A stretch of DNA of 40,773 nucleotides from CAZHJA01 sp964532865 (GCA_964532865.1 CAZHJA010000001.1:1-40773); one strand, 5' to 3'; shown: positions 29,484 to 38,473, counted from the first letter of the stretch. A program made the numbers and translations. Notes: generated by a model not told the origin, from the letters alone.

Positions 29484-30461
29484 TTAAGAGGTTTTTCTAT
29501 AGCTAAGAATCTCAAGAACAATAGTTTCAATAAAAAGAGTTGTTGGTATTGCAAGTAAAACCCCAATAATTCCTGCTAATTTTCCTCCAATAATTAGTGC
29601 AATTAAAGATACAATCGGACTTAATCCAACGGCTTTCTTCATAATATAGGGGACTATTAAATTATTTTCCAGTTGCTGGACAATAAGATATAGCGCTATT
29701 GCTGCAAGTCCTAAAAAATATGACTGCGATAAACCAATAAGAACTGCAGGTATTGCAGAAACAACAGGTCCAAGATTGGGAACAACTTCAAATAAACCTG
29801 CAAGAACCGCAAGAGGAATTGCATATCTTCCCATGCCAATTAAACTCAAACCAATAAAAGTCATAACTCCAACAACAAGCATTAAGGTTGCCTGCCCCCA
29901 AAACCAAGCGTTCATTCGCCTATGAGCTTTTTCAAATACTTCTGAGATTTGTTTTGACCTCTCAGAATCAAAAAACTTTAAAAGGGTAGTTTTAATAACA
30001 TCGTCATCCAAAAGAAGATAAAAGGAGAAAAATAAAGTAGAGACAACAAAAAATATATTTGAAAAAATAGTATTTGCAAATTTAAACGCATTATCTGTAA
30101 TATCAGGTATGTATTGAGAAAAAGACTCAATATTTACAGCTTTAATATCAAATATTGAATTATCAAGAATAGCTGGAAGGTTTGCAAAAAGCAATAAACT
30201 TTCAATAATTAAAGGAGGAACAACAACAGTTAAAAGAAAAACAAAAAATGCAATAAAAGCCGTAAAAACAAGAAAAACACTTAATATTTTGGGGAATTTA
30301 TATTTTGTTAAAAAAGCAACAAAAGGACGAAGAGCACTCATAATAATAAAAGCAATAAAAAGAGAAAATATTAAATCTCTAATCAGCCATAAAAAATTAA
30401 GAAGAAGAATCAAAACAATTGTAAAAATAATTGTTTTTGAAGAAATTTCAATTTTTCGCAT
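29484..30461 (-). CDS. AI-2E family transporter (YdiK/PerM type)
   Basis: This 325-residue protein has about seven membrane helices and the family signature regions. They are LRPFVAFLTKYKFPKILSVFLVF near the start, GLFEVVPNLGPVVSAIPAVLIGL (about 225-247) and NNLIVPYIMKKAVGLSPIVSLIALIIGGKLAGIIGVLLAIP (about 267-305, quoted from the track in part: NNLIVPYIMKKAVGLSP). Family members are membrane permeases. The autoinducer role holds for few of them and should not be assumed here. Confidence 0.9.
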   Translation of the reverse strand: MRKIEISSKTIIFTIVLILLLNFLWLIRDLIFSLFIAFIIMSALRPFVAFLTKYKFPKILSVFLVFTAFIAFFVFLLTVVVPPLIIESLLLFANLPAILDNSIFDIKAVNIESFSQYIPDITDNAFKFANTIFSNIFFVVSTLFFSFYLLLDDDVIKTTLLKFFDSERSKQISEVFEKAHRRMNAWFWGQATLMLVVGVMTFIGLSLIGMGRYAIPLAVLAGLFEVVPNLGPVVSAIPAVLIGLSQSYFLGLAAIALYLIVQQLENNLIVPYIMKKAVGLSPIVSLIALIIGGKLAGIIGVLLAIPTTLFIETIVLEILSYRKTS

Positions 30462-30498
30462 ACCTATATATTACCATATTTTCCATATATTACATATA

Positions 30499-31185
30499 TT
30501 ATCCTTTTGCAATTGTTATTGCATAAACAGAAATAAAGTCATTTTCTTTTAATGTCTTTGAGGCTTCTTTAAGAGTAGATCCTGTTGTTAATATGTCATC
30601 AACTAGAATAATGTTTCTCCTATCCGTCTCATTGTCTTTAATAACACCAAAAGAATCTTTAATATTTTTATATCTCTCATATCCTTTTCTTAAACTTGCC
30701 TGGCTATTTGTTTTTTTTACTTTAATTAGTTTGTTAATAATTGGAATATCAAGATATGTGCTTAAAAATTTGGAAATTATCTCTGTTTGATTAAATCCTC
30801 TTAATTTTAAGCTTTTTTTGTACAAGGGGATGGGCTGAATAAAAAACTTATGCTTGTTTTTTGAAAAAAAGGCAAGCTTATAAAGCAGATCTGAAGAAAG
30901 CTCTTTTTTAAAGTCTTTCCAAACATCAACGGCAAGCTGGTATTTAACAGCGCTAATAACTTTTTTTAATATTAAATTATAATGGAAAAAAGAAATTGCT
31001 CCATCTAAACCATATTTTCTTTTACAAAATTCATGAGTTAATCCATATTTGCTGTATTTATTACAATAAATACAAACGTCTCTATTAATTGGGATTAACT
31101 TTTTCCTGCATTTTATACAAAGATAAGTCCCTATTTTCTTACAACCCACACAAAATTTGGGAAATAATATATCTTCAAGAATCAT
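30499..31185 (-). CDS. comF: ComF family amidophosphoribosyltransferase-like protein
   Basis: This 228-residue protein has an N-terminal double zinc finger (FCVGCKKIGTYLCIKCRKK and CIYCNKYSK, about 11-45) and a phosphoribosyltransferase fold ending in the PRPP loop IILVDDILTTGSTLKEA (about 193-209). ComF takes part in DNA uptake in naturally competent bacteria. In CPR bacteria, which live on scavenged nucleic acids, that role is attractive but unproven here. The gap of 37 bases to the AI-2E gene suggests possible co-transcription. The 291 bases upstream (31186-31476) hold no convincing gene. Confidence 0.88.
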   Translation of the reverse strand: MILEDILFPKFCVGCKKIGTYLCIKCRKKLIPINRDVCIYCNKYSKYGLTHEFCKRKYGLDGAISFFHYNLILKKVISAVKYQLAVDVWKDFKKELSSDLLYKLAFFSKNKHKFFIQPIPLYKKSLKLRGFNQTEIISKFLSTYLDIPIINKLIKVKKTNSQASLRKGYERYKNIKDSFGVIKDNETDRRNIILVDDILTTGSTLKEASKTLKENDFISVYAITIAKG

Positions 31186-31476
31186 ATGTTTTTTAGGGCT
31201 TTAATATTTGAAAAACTAATACCCGTATATTAATTTATGCTTAAAATATGTCAATGGAGTATAGTCTACAATTCAATCTGTTTTTATTGGATAAGCACGG
31301 TTTATTTAAACAATTGTTCAACAAAATTTTGGGAAATCACCATATTCTATTTTTTATTTTACTTTTTAAGGCTAAAGTTAAAACATGATACATTTTAAGT
31401 ATATTTTGACACCTTGAAATGCTACAGATAGTGGTATAGTCTTTGAAAGAACGCTAATAGAGTTAAAATAATATTT

Positions 31477-31923
31477 ATGCATTGTATATTTTGCAAAAAT
31501 AAGGAGTCGGAGGTAATTGAAACCAGACTATCTGATGATGGTACAACAGTACGAAGGAGAAGAAGGTGCTTAAAGTGCCAAAAAAGGTTTACAACTTATG
31601 AAAGAATTGAAGAATTGCCTATACTAGTAATTAAAAAAGATGGAAGGCGAGAAAGGTTTAATAGAGAAAAGCTGAGAAATGGAATTTTAAAAGCATGTGA
31701 AAAAACATCAGTTGGAATTGATCAGGCTGATGAGATTATCTCGAATATTGAAAGAAAAATAAAACAACAGGATTCAACAGAAATTGAAAGCAAACTTATA
31801 GGAAAACTTGTTGCAAAAGAATTAAAAAAAATTGACAAGGTTTCATATATCCGGTTTGCCTCGGTTTTTAAAAGATTTATTGAAGTAGAAGATTTTGAAA
31901 AAGAAGTAAAAAAATTATTGTAA
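31477..31923 (+). CDS. nrdR: Transcriptional repressor NrdR
   Basis: This 148-residue protein has a zinc ribbon (C3, C6, C31, C34) with the RRRRRCLKCQKRFTTYER signature, and an ATP-cone domain (about 49-139: VIKKDGRRERFNREKLRNGI). NrdR senses ATP/dATP and represses ribonucleotide reductase genes. It is 16 bases upstream of nrdJ, so it is in the operon it probably controls. I did not find a convincing pair of NrdR boxes upstream. A TAAAAT -10 ends seven bases before the ATG. Confidence 0.96.
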   Translation: MHCIFCKNKESEVIETRLSDDGTTVRRRRRCLKCQKRFTTYERIEELPILVIKKDGRRERFNREKLRNGILKACEKTSVGIDQADEIISNIERKIKQQDSTEIESKLIGKLVAKELKKIDKVSYIRFASVFKRFIEVEDFEKEVKKLL

Positions 31924-31939
31924 TTTAACTCATAAAAGT

Positions 31940-34270
31940 ATGAAGTTGTCCAGATTAGCTGAAAAGGTATTTAAAGATAGGTACTCGTTAAAAGATAAAA
32001 AGGGGGAGCCTATTGAAAAAACACCTTTGCAAATGTGGAAAAGAGTAGCAAAAGCAGTTTCCAAAATTGAAAAAAAGAAAAATCAAGATTATTGGGAAAA
32101 TCAGTTTTATACTGTAATGGAGGGCTTTAAATATGTGCCTGGAGGAAGAATCTTAGCAGGAGCAGGTGGTGGTTTTTCAATAACCTATTATAATTGTTTT
32201 GTACTTCCTTCTCCTAAAGATTCAAGAGGAGGAATTCTTGAGTCTTTGGGGCAAATGGTTGAAATCATGGCAAGAGGAGGGGGTGTTGGAATTAATTTAT
32301 CTTCACTTAGACAAAGAGGTGCTAGGGTTAGAAAGGTAAATGGGTTTTCTTCTGGTCCATGCAATTGGGGAGAGCTTTTTTCTCTTACCACAAAAGAAAT
32401 TATCCAGCAAGGAGGAACAAGAAGAGGTGCGTTAATGCTTATGCTTAATGACTGGCATCCTGATATTGAAGAGTTTATTACAATAAAAAAAGACCTTCAA
32501 AAAATGACAGGCGCAAATCTCTCTCTTGCTATTTCAGATTCTTTTATGAATGCAGTAGAAAAAAACGCTGACTGGCCACTTGTTTTTCCAGACATTAAAG
32601 ATCCTGAATATGATGAAAAGTGGGATGGTGATTTAATAACATGGAAAAAAATGGGTAAAAAAGTTATTGTTCATAAGATTGTAAAGGCAAGAGAAATATG
32701 GGATCTTGTTGCTCAGGCAGCTTGGCAATCTGCAGAGCCTGGAGTTGTATTTATGGAAAGATATAATAAACTGCATAATAATTACTATTGGAATAGAATA
32801 AATTGTGTAAATCCATGTGGAGAAGAAGGCTTGCCTCCATGGGGAGTTTGTAATCTTGGATCTATTAACTTATCTTCCCTTGTAAAGTCAAAGAACATTG
32901 ATAAAAAGGGAGAGTTTGATTTTAAAGCATTAAAAGAAATTGTAAAAACAGCTGTTCGTTTTCAAGATAATGTTATTGAAATGGATCCATATTTTTTTGA
33001 TGGTATAAAAGAGGTCCAGCTTAAAGGAGAAAGAAGAATAGGGTTGGGAACAATGGGTCTTGGAGATGTGCTTATCAAGATGCATTTAAGATATGGGTCT
33101 AAAGAATCTCTTAAGTTTATAAACAAAGTGTATTCAACTATTAGAGATGAAGCATATAAAAGCTCTGTTTGCTTAGCAAAAGAAAAAGGGGCCTTTCCTA
33201 AATTTGATAAAAAATATTATTTAAAAGGCAAGTTTATTCAAAAACTTCCAAAGCCTCTTCAAAAAGAGATAAACAATAATGGAATTAGAAATTCTATTCT
33301 TCTTATGCAGGCTCCAACAGGATCAACTTCCCTTATGGCAAATACAACTTCCGGAATTGAACCTGTTTTTGAATTTGAATTTATAAGAAGAGATAGATTA
33401 GGAACACATATTCTGCGCCATCATTTATTTGAAGAGTGGCATAAAAAGCATAAAAAAGAAATAAAAGAAGGAAAAATAAAAAAACCTAAGTGGTTTGTTT
33501 CTGCAAATAATCTTACTCCAGAAGATCATGTAAATGTACAAGCAACTATTCAAAAATATATTGATGCCTCTATTTCAAAGACGGTAAATGCTCCACAAAC
33601 GCATACAGTTAAAGATGTAAAAAAACTTTATACTTTAGCATACAAGCTTGGGCTTAAAGGAATGGCATATATGAGAGAAGGTTCAAGACAGGGGGTTTTA
33701 GAAAGGAAAAAAAGTAAAGAAAAAGATAAAAAAATACCAAGCTACACTGTAAAACCAAGACCTGCGGTTGTTAATGGATCTACATATAAAGTAAATACCC
33801 CTGTTGGGGTTGCTTTTATTACAATTAATACTAATGGAAAAGGGGAGCCTCTTGAAGTATTTATTAATGTTGGCAAGGCAGGATCAGATGTATATGCAAT
33901 GGCAGAAGGATTAGGAAGAATAATCTCTCTTGCTCTTAGGTTTGCTTCTCATATACCTGCCCAAGAAAGAATTGAACAAATAGTAGATCAACTTAAAGGA
34001 ATTGGAGGAACAAGAACATTAGGCTTTGGAAAAAACAAGGTAAAAAGCTTCCCTGATGCTGTAGCAAAGACAATATCATTGCACTTTAATAAAAAAGAGG
34101 CTGATAAAAAAGATGAAATAACAGTTACTCAAACAACGCAACCATCTCTTCTTAATGGAAACGGGCACAAAATGGCCTCATATGATATATGTCCAAATTG
34201 TGGCGAGGCTTCGCTTGTACATGAAGAAGGGTGTAAAAAATGCTATATCTGTGGGTATAGCGAATGTTAA
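31940..34270 (+). CDS. nrdJ: Adenosylcobalamin-dependent ribonucleotide reductase (class II)
   Basis: This 776-residue class II enzyme reduces ribonucleotides to deoxyribonucleotides using coenzyme B12. Key residues are visible: C86 (YYNCFVLP) and C304 (GVCNLGSINL) as the redox pair, and C293 in NPCGE as the radical cysteine. The 11-residue spacing between the last two is as in other NrdJ proteins. APTGSTSLMANTTSGIEP and the glycine-rich RGGGVGINLS loop are typical. The C-terminus carries a cysteine cluster (CPNCGE ... CKKCYICGYSEC) for metal or re-reduction. It lies between nrdR and the adenosyltransferase that makes its cofactor, and near thioredoxin, a likely reductant. Confidence 0.97.
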   Translation: MKLSRLAEKVFKDRYSLKDKKGEPIEKTPLQMWKRVAKAVSKIEKKKNQDYWENQFYTVMEGFKYVPGGRILAGAGGGFSITYYNCFVLPSPKDSRGGILESLGQMVEIMARGGGVGINLSSLRQRGARVRKVNGFSSGPCNWGELFSLTTKEIIQQGGTRRGALMLMLNDWHPDIEEFITIKKDLQKMTGANLSLAISDSFMNAVEKNADWPLVFPDIKDPEYDEKWDGDLITWKKMGKKVIVHKIVKAREIWDLVAQAAWQSAEPGVVFMERYNKLHNNYYWNRINCVNPCGEEGLPPWGVCNLGSINLSSLVKSKNIDKKGEFDFKALKEIVKTAVRFQDNVIEMDPYFFDGIKEVQLKGERRIGLGTMGLGDVLIKMHLRYGSKESLKFINKVYSTIRDEAYKSSVCLAKEKGAFPKFDKKYYLKGKFIQKLPKPLQKEINNNGIRNSILLMQAPTGSTSLMANTTSGIEPVFEFEFIRRDRLGTHILRHHLFEEWHKKHKKEIKEGKIKKPKWFVSANNLTPEDHVNVQATIQKYIDASISKTVNAPQTHTVKDVKKLYTLAYKLGLKGMAYMREGSRQGVLERKKSKEKDKKIPSYTVKPRPAVVNGSTYKVNTPVGVAFITINTNGKGEPLEVFINVGKAGSDVYAMAEGLGRIISLALRFASHIPAQERIEQIVDQLKGIGGTRTLGFGKNKVKSFPDAVAKTISLHFNKKEADKKDEITVTQTTQPSLLNGNGHKMASYDICPNCGEASLVHEEGCKKCYICGYSEC

Positions 34271-34291
34271 TAAAGTAAATAAATAACACAC

Positions 34292-34816
34292 ATGGTAATA
34301 TATACAAAAAAAGGGGACAAGGGAAAAACATTTCTTTATGGAGGAGATGAGACGTGGAAGTCAGATATTCGAATTGAGGCTTATGGAAGCGTTGATGAAT
34401 TAAACAGCTTTCTTGGTTTGGTTGGGGAGAAAATAAAGGAAGAAAAGTATAAAAAGCTTATTATAAAAGTCCAAAGAGATCTACATATAATTATGAGTCT
34501 TTTGTCTCAAGGCAAGACAAGAAAAACAGAATTAAAAAATAATACAAAATTATTTGAACAAGAAATAAATAATATTGAGTCACAACTGCCAAAACTCAAT
34601 AGTTTTATTTTACTATCAGGAAGCGAAATATCATCATGGTTTCATATATTAAGAAGCATTTGTAGAAGGGTTGAAAGAAATATTGTTAGATGCTTTCAAG
34701 ATGAGGAGGATATAAAAAAGTGGAAATTAGATGCATTGTCATATTTTAATCGCCTATCTGACTTGTTTTTTATGCTAGCAAGATATTATAATAAACAAAA
34801 AGAAATTAAAGTTTGA
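34292..34816 (+). CDS. PduO-type ATP:cob(I)alamin adenosyltransferase
   Basis: This 174-residue protein has the PduO pattern. TKKGDKGKTFLYGGDETWKSDIRIEAYGSVDELNSFLG (about 5-42, quoted in parts: GDKGKTFL, EAYGSVDELNSFLG) is the ATP-binding start, and RSICRRVERNIV (about 131-142) is the arginine-rich active-site helix. It converts cob(I)alamin to adenosylcobalamin, the cofactor of NrdJ immediately upstream. It is 21 bases after nrdJ with no promoter between, so nrdR, nrdJ and this gene are one operon. The enzyme lets a B12-scavenging cell activate imported corrinoid. Confidence 0.93.
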   Translation: MVIYTKKGDKGKTFLYGGDETWKSDIRIEAYGSVDELNSFLGLVGEKIKEEKYKKLIIKVQRDLHIIMSLLSQGKTRKTELKNNTKLFEQEINNIESQLPKLNSFILLSGSEISSWFHILRSICRRVERNIVRCFQDEEDIKKWKLDALSYFNRLSDLFFMLARYYNKQKEIKV

Positions 34817-34861
34817 TAAAAAATACAAAAAAATATTAATTAATTATTAAATCATAAAGCT

Positions 34862-34960
34862 GTCTTGGTAAAGCTATAAGTAAAAGCTTTTCTAACTAGG
34901 GAACACTGTGAAATTCAGTGGCTGTGCCGCAGCGGTTAAAGTCCGAAGACCGACCAAGAT
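34862..34960 (+). ncRNA. Cobalamin riboswitch
   Basis: The conserved core is visible. GGGAAC (34899-34904) and GTGAAATTC lie in the stem CACTG/CAGTG, followed by GCTGTGCCGCAGC. The B12 box AGTCCGAAGACCGACC is at 34940-34955. The closing P1 helix TCTTGGT (34863-34869) pairs perfectly with ACCAAGA (34953-34959). A small P2-like hairpin AAAGC/GCTTT follows P1. It lies 45 bases after the adenosyltransferase gene and ends 24 bases before the ATG of the next gene. It should reduce expression of that gene when adenosylcobalamin is plentiful. Confidence 0.88.
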
Positions 34961-34977
34961 CTGCTCCCCGAGCAGGG
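34961..34977 (+). promoter_or_regulatory. Expression-platform hairpin next to the start codon
   Basis: CTGCTC-CCC-GAGCAG forms a stem immediately after P1 of the riboswitch. The AGGG that could act as Shine-Dalgarno (34974-34977) overlaps its 3' arm, eight bases before the ATG at 34984 is reached. Control is therefore probably at translation, since no U tract follows. Confidence 0.55.
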
Positions 34978-34983
34978 AAAAAT

Positions 34984-36081
34984 ATGGAAAAGTTAACTAT
35001 AAAGAGGCCTGATATTAATGCATTTTCTATTGAAGATGAACGTAGTGCAAAAAGAAGTGTAATTTCTAAAGATATTGAATCATATCTTGGAGAATATAGA
35101 TTTGAACTTTCTGTATATGAATATAAGCTTGCATTAAATAATTATGGAGAAATTTGCAGTGTGTTTGATAATGAACCAATGCGTACAAAAGGAGAAAGAG
35201 CAATAAAAAAAAGAAAAAAACAAGGAGTAAGCGTTAACAGAGAAATGGCAGATCTTAAAGGAATGATGTCTTTAGAAGACCAGCTTAAAGAACGTGAAAA
35301 CGGAAACTCTATTTTGTGGATTAGTCCTCCTGGACCAGGAAGTCAAGGATATGGTGATTATGGATTTATCTATGCTGGAAAAAGGTATGAAGATACTATT
35401 TTTATGACTGCAATCCGTATAGAGCATCCAACTATTGAACAGTTTAATCATGCCTACTCTCAAATAACAGGAAAAAGTGTAAGATATCAAAGCGCAGAAG
35501 ACTTTATTGCAAATCCAATAGTATTACCTACAGATCCTAAACAATTTGAAACCCACCTAGATAATGTTTTACAAGATATTTTTACTTTTGAAAATGTTCA
35601 AGAAAATGTTAATGCGTTTAATAATGCCATGCCTATTTTAAAACCACTAATAAATCATTTTGTTGACATGGTTGAACAAGGAAAGTCCGAACAAGAACTT
35701 AAGGTTATATTAAATGCAATTGAAAATTATGCAATAGAGTTAAAAGATAGGGCTTTAAATAAACCATATGAGCTTTATCAAGAAGTAGAAAAAAAACCTG
35801 ACTTTAAACAAATAATTTACCAATATGGATATAAAAAGCCCGCACCTGTTGCCGGAAGCTGTGGAAGCACGTCGTCTGATAAGAGCTCTACATTAAAAAG
35901 CAATAATGTATTTGACTTATTTTCATCATTAAAAGATCTTTTTTCTGAAAAAAAAGAGAGAAAATTTATTTGTCCAAATTGTAAAGCAGAGTTAACGCCT
36001 CCTGTTGGTAATGAGTGCCCTGAGTGTGGAATGACAAAAAAGAAGTGGGCTGAACAAAGTAAAGAACCCATTTGTAATTAA
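34984..36081 (+). CDS. Riboswitch-controlled protein of unknown function, C-terminal zinc ribbon
   Basis: This 365-residue protein is counted from the ATG at 34984 (MEKLTIKRPDINAF); a GTG frame from 34918 runs through the aptamer and is rejected. No membrane segment or signal peptide is seen, so it is not a corrinoid transporter. The middle contains ILWISPPGPGSQGYGDYGFIYAGKR (about 113-137, quoted in parts: WISPPGPG, YGDYGFIYAG), a distinctive motif of unknown meaning, followed by TAIRIEHPT. The end is a zinc ribbon CPNCKAEL ... CPECGM (about 338-359). Because a cobalamin riboswitch precedes it and nrdJ is upstream, a role when B12 is scarce is possible. Confidence 0.72.
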   Translation: MEKLTIKRPDINAFSIEDERSAKRSVISKDIESYLGEYRFELSVYEYKLALNNYGEICSVFDNEPMRTKGERAIKKRKKQGVSVNREMADLKGMMSLEDQLKERENGNSILWISPPGPGSQGYGDYGFIYAGKRYEDTIFMTAIRIEHPTIEQFNHAYSQITGKSVRYQSAEDFIANPIVLPTDPKQFETHLDNVLQDIFTFENVQENVNAFNNAMPILKPLINHFVDMVEQGKSEQELKVILNAIENYAIELKDRALNKPYELYQEVEKKPDFKQIIYQYGYKKPAPVAGSCGSTSSDKSSTLKSNNVFDLFSSLKDLFSEKKERKFICPNCKAELTPPVGNECPECGMTKKKWAEQSKEPICN

Positions 36082-36108
36082 CAATCAACATTAACTTAAT
36101 TTTTCTTT

Positions 36109-36114
36109 TATAAT
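36109..36114 (+). promoter_or_regulatory. -10 box of the 36121 gene
   Basis: TATAAT ends six bases before the ATG at 36121, a leaderless arrangement. It separates this gene from the riboswitch-controlled gene as an independent unit. Confidence 0.6.
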
Positions 36115-36120
36115 AAATAT

Positions 36121-36558
36121 ATGAGTCAATATAACTACACACCAATTGATGAAATTGTTAAAAAGTATGAAGAAGAAACAGAAAAATATTCTGCAACCAT
36201 TGAATCAGAACCAATACAAGAAGAGCCACCAATCCATGGTGCTGAGTATAGTGAAATGAAACAGGTTGTTGAGCACGAGCCTGATAAAGAAGTAGAAAAA
36301 CATGTTAGAAAAAGACATGAAAAAGTAAGGCTTGATAAGGAATTAAAAGGGGCAGGAGTAGAAACAACAGAACATATAAAATTTCAACAATATGATGATA
36401 TTAAGCTTCCAATATCCGACGAAAATGTTTTAAAAGGTCTTCATAAGCCCATATCTTCATCTTGGAGATGGCTTTCAACACTAGCTGTGTATATTTTAAA
36501 AAAAGCACATCTTACTTTAAAAAGCGTGGGGGGTAAAATTATTAGAGCAAAAACTTAA
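36121..36558 (+). CDS. Hypothetical acidic/basic helical protein
   Basis: This 145-residue protein has a charged, Glu-rich N-terminal two thirds (VKKYEEETEKYSATIESEP; EHEPDKEVEKHVRKRHEKVR) and a C-terminal hydrophobic or amphipathic segment (SWRWLSTLAVYILKKAHLTL, about 113-132) with a basic end. That end could lie on or in the membrane. The family is not recognised. It is convergent with thioredoxin and overlaps its last four bases. Confidence 0.55.
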   Translation: MSQYNYTPIDEIVKKYEEETEKYSATIESEPIQEEPPIHGAEYSEMKQVVEHEPDKEVEKHVRKRHEKVRLDKELKGAGVETTEHIKFQQYDDIKLPISDENVLKGLHKPISSSWRWLSTLAVYILKKAHLTLKSVGGKIIRAKT

Positions 36559-36878
36559 TCTTTCTTAACTTTGTTTATTTCCTCAATTGTGTCCTCTTTG
36601 CTTTTTACTCCAACAAATTGTGAAACAACTTTACCGTCTTTGAAGATATGAAAACTTGGAATAGAAGATATTGAGTACACAGAAGCCAAACTTCCATTTT
36701 CATCTACATTAACTTTTACAAAATTCACGTCTTTCATTTCTTCTGATAATTCATCAAGCATTGGAGACATAATCTTACAAGGGCCACACCAGTTAGCATA
36801 AAAATCTACAAAAACAATACCTTTTTGCTCTATTACCTCTTTTTTAAACTCATCACTATTAATATCTTTTGCTGACAT
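36555..36878 (-). CDS. trxA: Thioredoxin
   Basis: This 107-residue protein is a complete thioredoxin: the active site WCGPC at 30-34 in FVDFYANWCGPCKIMSP, the buried Asp in VDFYA, and the cis-proline in SSIPSFHIFKDGK. No signal peptide is present, so it acts in the cytoplasm. It is a good candidate for the reductant of the class II ribonucleotide reductase encoded nearby. Its promoter has TTGACT and TACTAT with a 17-base spacer, leaving a leader of about 27 bases. Confidence 0.96.
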   Translation of the reverse strand: MSAKDINSDEFKKEVIEQKGIVFVDFYANWCGPCKIMSPMLDELSEEMKDVNFVKVNVDENGSLASVYSISSIPSFHIFKDGKVVSQFVGVKSKEDTIEEINKVKKD

Positions 36879-36905
36879 AAATTAAAAAATAACTTTTAAT
36901 AGAAA

Positions 36906-36934
36906 ATAGTAATATAAAAAAATAGAATAGTCAA
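36906..36934 (-). promoter_or_regulatory. Promoter of thioredoxin
   Basis: TTGACT (36934-36929) and TACTAT (36911-36906), 17 bases apart on the minus strand. Confidence 0.55.
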
Positions 36935-36961
36935 CAGGAATTTGATAGAATATGTTAGTTA

Positions 36962-37032
36962 TGCGGGATCATCTAATGGTAGGATAGTAGACTCTGAATC
37001 TACTTATCTTGGTTCGAATCCAAGTCCCGCAG
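36962..37032 (+). tRNA. tRNA-Gln (CTG)
   Basis: A full cloverleaf is visible: acceptor TGCGGGA/TCCCGCA, anticodon stem GTAGA/TCTAC around CTCTGAA (CTG), T arm CTTGG-TTCGAAT-CCAAG and discriminator G. CCA is not encoded (CA follows). An extended -10 TGA-TAGAAT lies ten bases upstream. The DNA to its right has a different character (DUF5684, DUF3800, Fic), so this tRNA may be the edge of an accessory region. Confidence 0.95.
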
Positions 37033-37171
37033 CAAATAAATATTAAACTTTTAAACAGAATAAATAACTCTTTCGACCTTACAGTTTCTTTTTTTATTTG
37101 CAGGTAGCTTATCCTTTCTATGCTATTTACTAGAATCAAGTAAGTTTGCCTTTATTTTGTTTATTTTTAGG

Positions 37172-37177
37172 TATAAT
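37172..37177 (+). promoter_or_regulatory. -10 box of the DUF5684 gene
   Basis: TATAAT ends six bases before the ATG at 37184, which supports that ATG over the one at 37157. Confidence 0.6.
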
Positions 37178-37183
37178 TTAATT

Positions 37184-38473
37184 ATGGATTTTATTTTGCT
37201 TGTTATCATGATTTCGGTTTGGGCGCTATTTGGCCTTTTAACATATGTCTACTTTGCTTATAGCCTGATAGTGATTGCTAAAAAGACCGCTACTACCAAT
37301 GGCTGGATGGCTTGGATACCAGTTCTTAATCTTTATCTTATGGTCAAAACTGCAGGCAAGGCTGGTTGGTGGCTAATTTTATTTTTTTTTCCTATTGCTA
37401 ATTTGATATTTGCCATAATTATTTGGGTGGAGATTGCCAAGAAATTAGGTAAGCCTGATTGGCTGGGATTTCTGATATTAATTCCCGTGGCTAATTTTTT
37501 CCTGCCCGCCATTGTAGCTTCAGGCTCAAAAAACAAAAAAACTCCAAGTAATTCCACACCTATCATATTGGCTACGGCTTGTTTTGTGCTTTTGATGATT
37601 AATATTGGTTTAACTACTGCTTTTATTTTCAAAGGGACTTTGTCCACGCCAAACAAAATATATAGCTTGGTGGAATCTGGCGATGTTCAAATACAGATAG
37701 ATAAAGATGTTTCTACTAGTCTCAAAAATCAACCTCAAGATAAAAGTGAAGTTAAATCAGATAGTAGTTTTGACACAACAGCTTTTAATCTTTGGAAAGA
37801 TCAAGCCATAAATTATTGGAATTGCACCTATTGGTATAGCTTATACTATCCAACTGCTTGGGCTAATAATTCTATGACTTTGAATTCTGCTCAGGTTGAA
37901 CTTTATGGAGATGGATTGACGGTAAGTGTGAATAATTTTAGCTCTGCTAATTATCGCGATTTGGATTCCTTTGTAGAAAACAGACGGCAAAACATATCTG
38001 GAAAAGTTACTAGCACTAGAGATAAAACTAGGAATCAAACTCGAGTGATTGCTTTTGAATATCAAAATCCTGGCTCAGTTGTGCTTTTTTGGGATTCTAC
38101 CAACGGTTTTATGGAAATGAGAATTTTTGGTAATAAATATGCTCAGCAGCAAGATTTGGTAGCCAATATAGTAGCAGGGCTTAATACCAACCCTACTCAA
38201 TTGGACTGCGATCAGTCATATTTTATTGATGACTATGTAGAAGGCGATTGGGGTGGAGATGTGCCTAATTGTGATTATGAAAATGATCCAGATTGTTGGC
38301 CAGCTGGGGAATTTCCCGGATATGATAATATCAATATTTATGGTGAAGATTATGATACAGATCCAGTTTGTAATCTTCCCAATGGCGATTTAGATTTATG
38401 GTGGTGGAATGTTTCTCAAGAAGTCAGAGACTGCTATATCGCTAATTATGGCGATCCCTTTTTTACTCCGTAG
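37184..38473 (+). CDS. DUF5684 membrane protein with acidic C-terminal domain
   Basis: This 429-residue protein is counted from the ATG at 37184 (MDFILLVIMISVWALFG). The N-terminal third has four membrane helices with GWMAWIPVLNLYLMVKTAGKAGWW and KLGKPDWLGFLILIPVANFFLPAIVA, the DUF5684 signature. A fifth helix (about 118-140) leads to an extracellular domain with FNLWKDQAINYWNCTYWYSLYYP and a very acidic Trp/Tyr/Asp-rich end. Codon choice (more TTG, GCC, GCT) differs from the rest of the window, which suggests transfer. The function is unknown. Confidence 0.7.
   Translation: MDFILLVIMISVWALFGLLTYVYFAYSLIVIAKKTATTNGWMAWIPVLNLYLMVKTAGKAGWWLILFFFPIANLIFAIIIWVEIAKKLGKPDWLGFLILIPVANFFLPAIVASGSKNKKTPSNSTPIILATACFVLLMINIGLTTAFIFKGTLSTPNKIYSLVESGDVQIQIDKDVSTSLKNQPQDKSEVKSDSSFDTTAFNLWKDQAINYWNCTYWYSLYYPTAWANNSMTLNSAQVELYGDGLTVSVNNFSSANYRDLDSFVENRRQNISGKVTSTRDKTRNQTRVIAFEYQNPGSVVLFWDSTNGFMEMRIFGNKYAQQQDLVANIVAGLNTNPTQLDCDQSYFIDDYVEGDWGGDVPNCDYENDPDCWPAGEFPGYDNINIYGEDYDTDPVCNLPNGDLDLWWWNVSQEVRDCYIANYGDPFFTP

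Noticed and set aside
31248..31388. 46-codon frame upstream of nrdR
   Set aside because: It has no Shine-Dalgarno, no suitable promoter spacing and a composition expected of AT-rich noncoding DNA; I also could not make out NrdR boxes there.
34918..34983. GTG-initiated N-terminal extension MAVPQRLKSEDRPR of the riboswitch gene
   Set aside because: These codons are the cobalamin aptamer and its expression hairpin; they are RNA structure, not protein.
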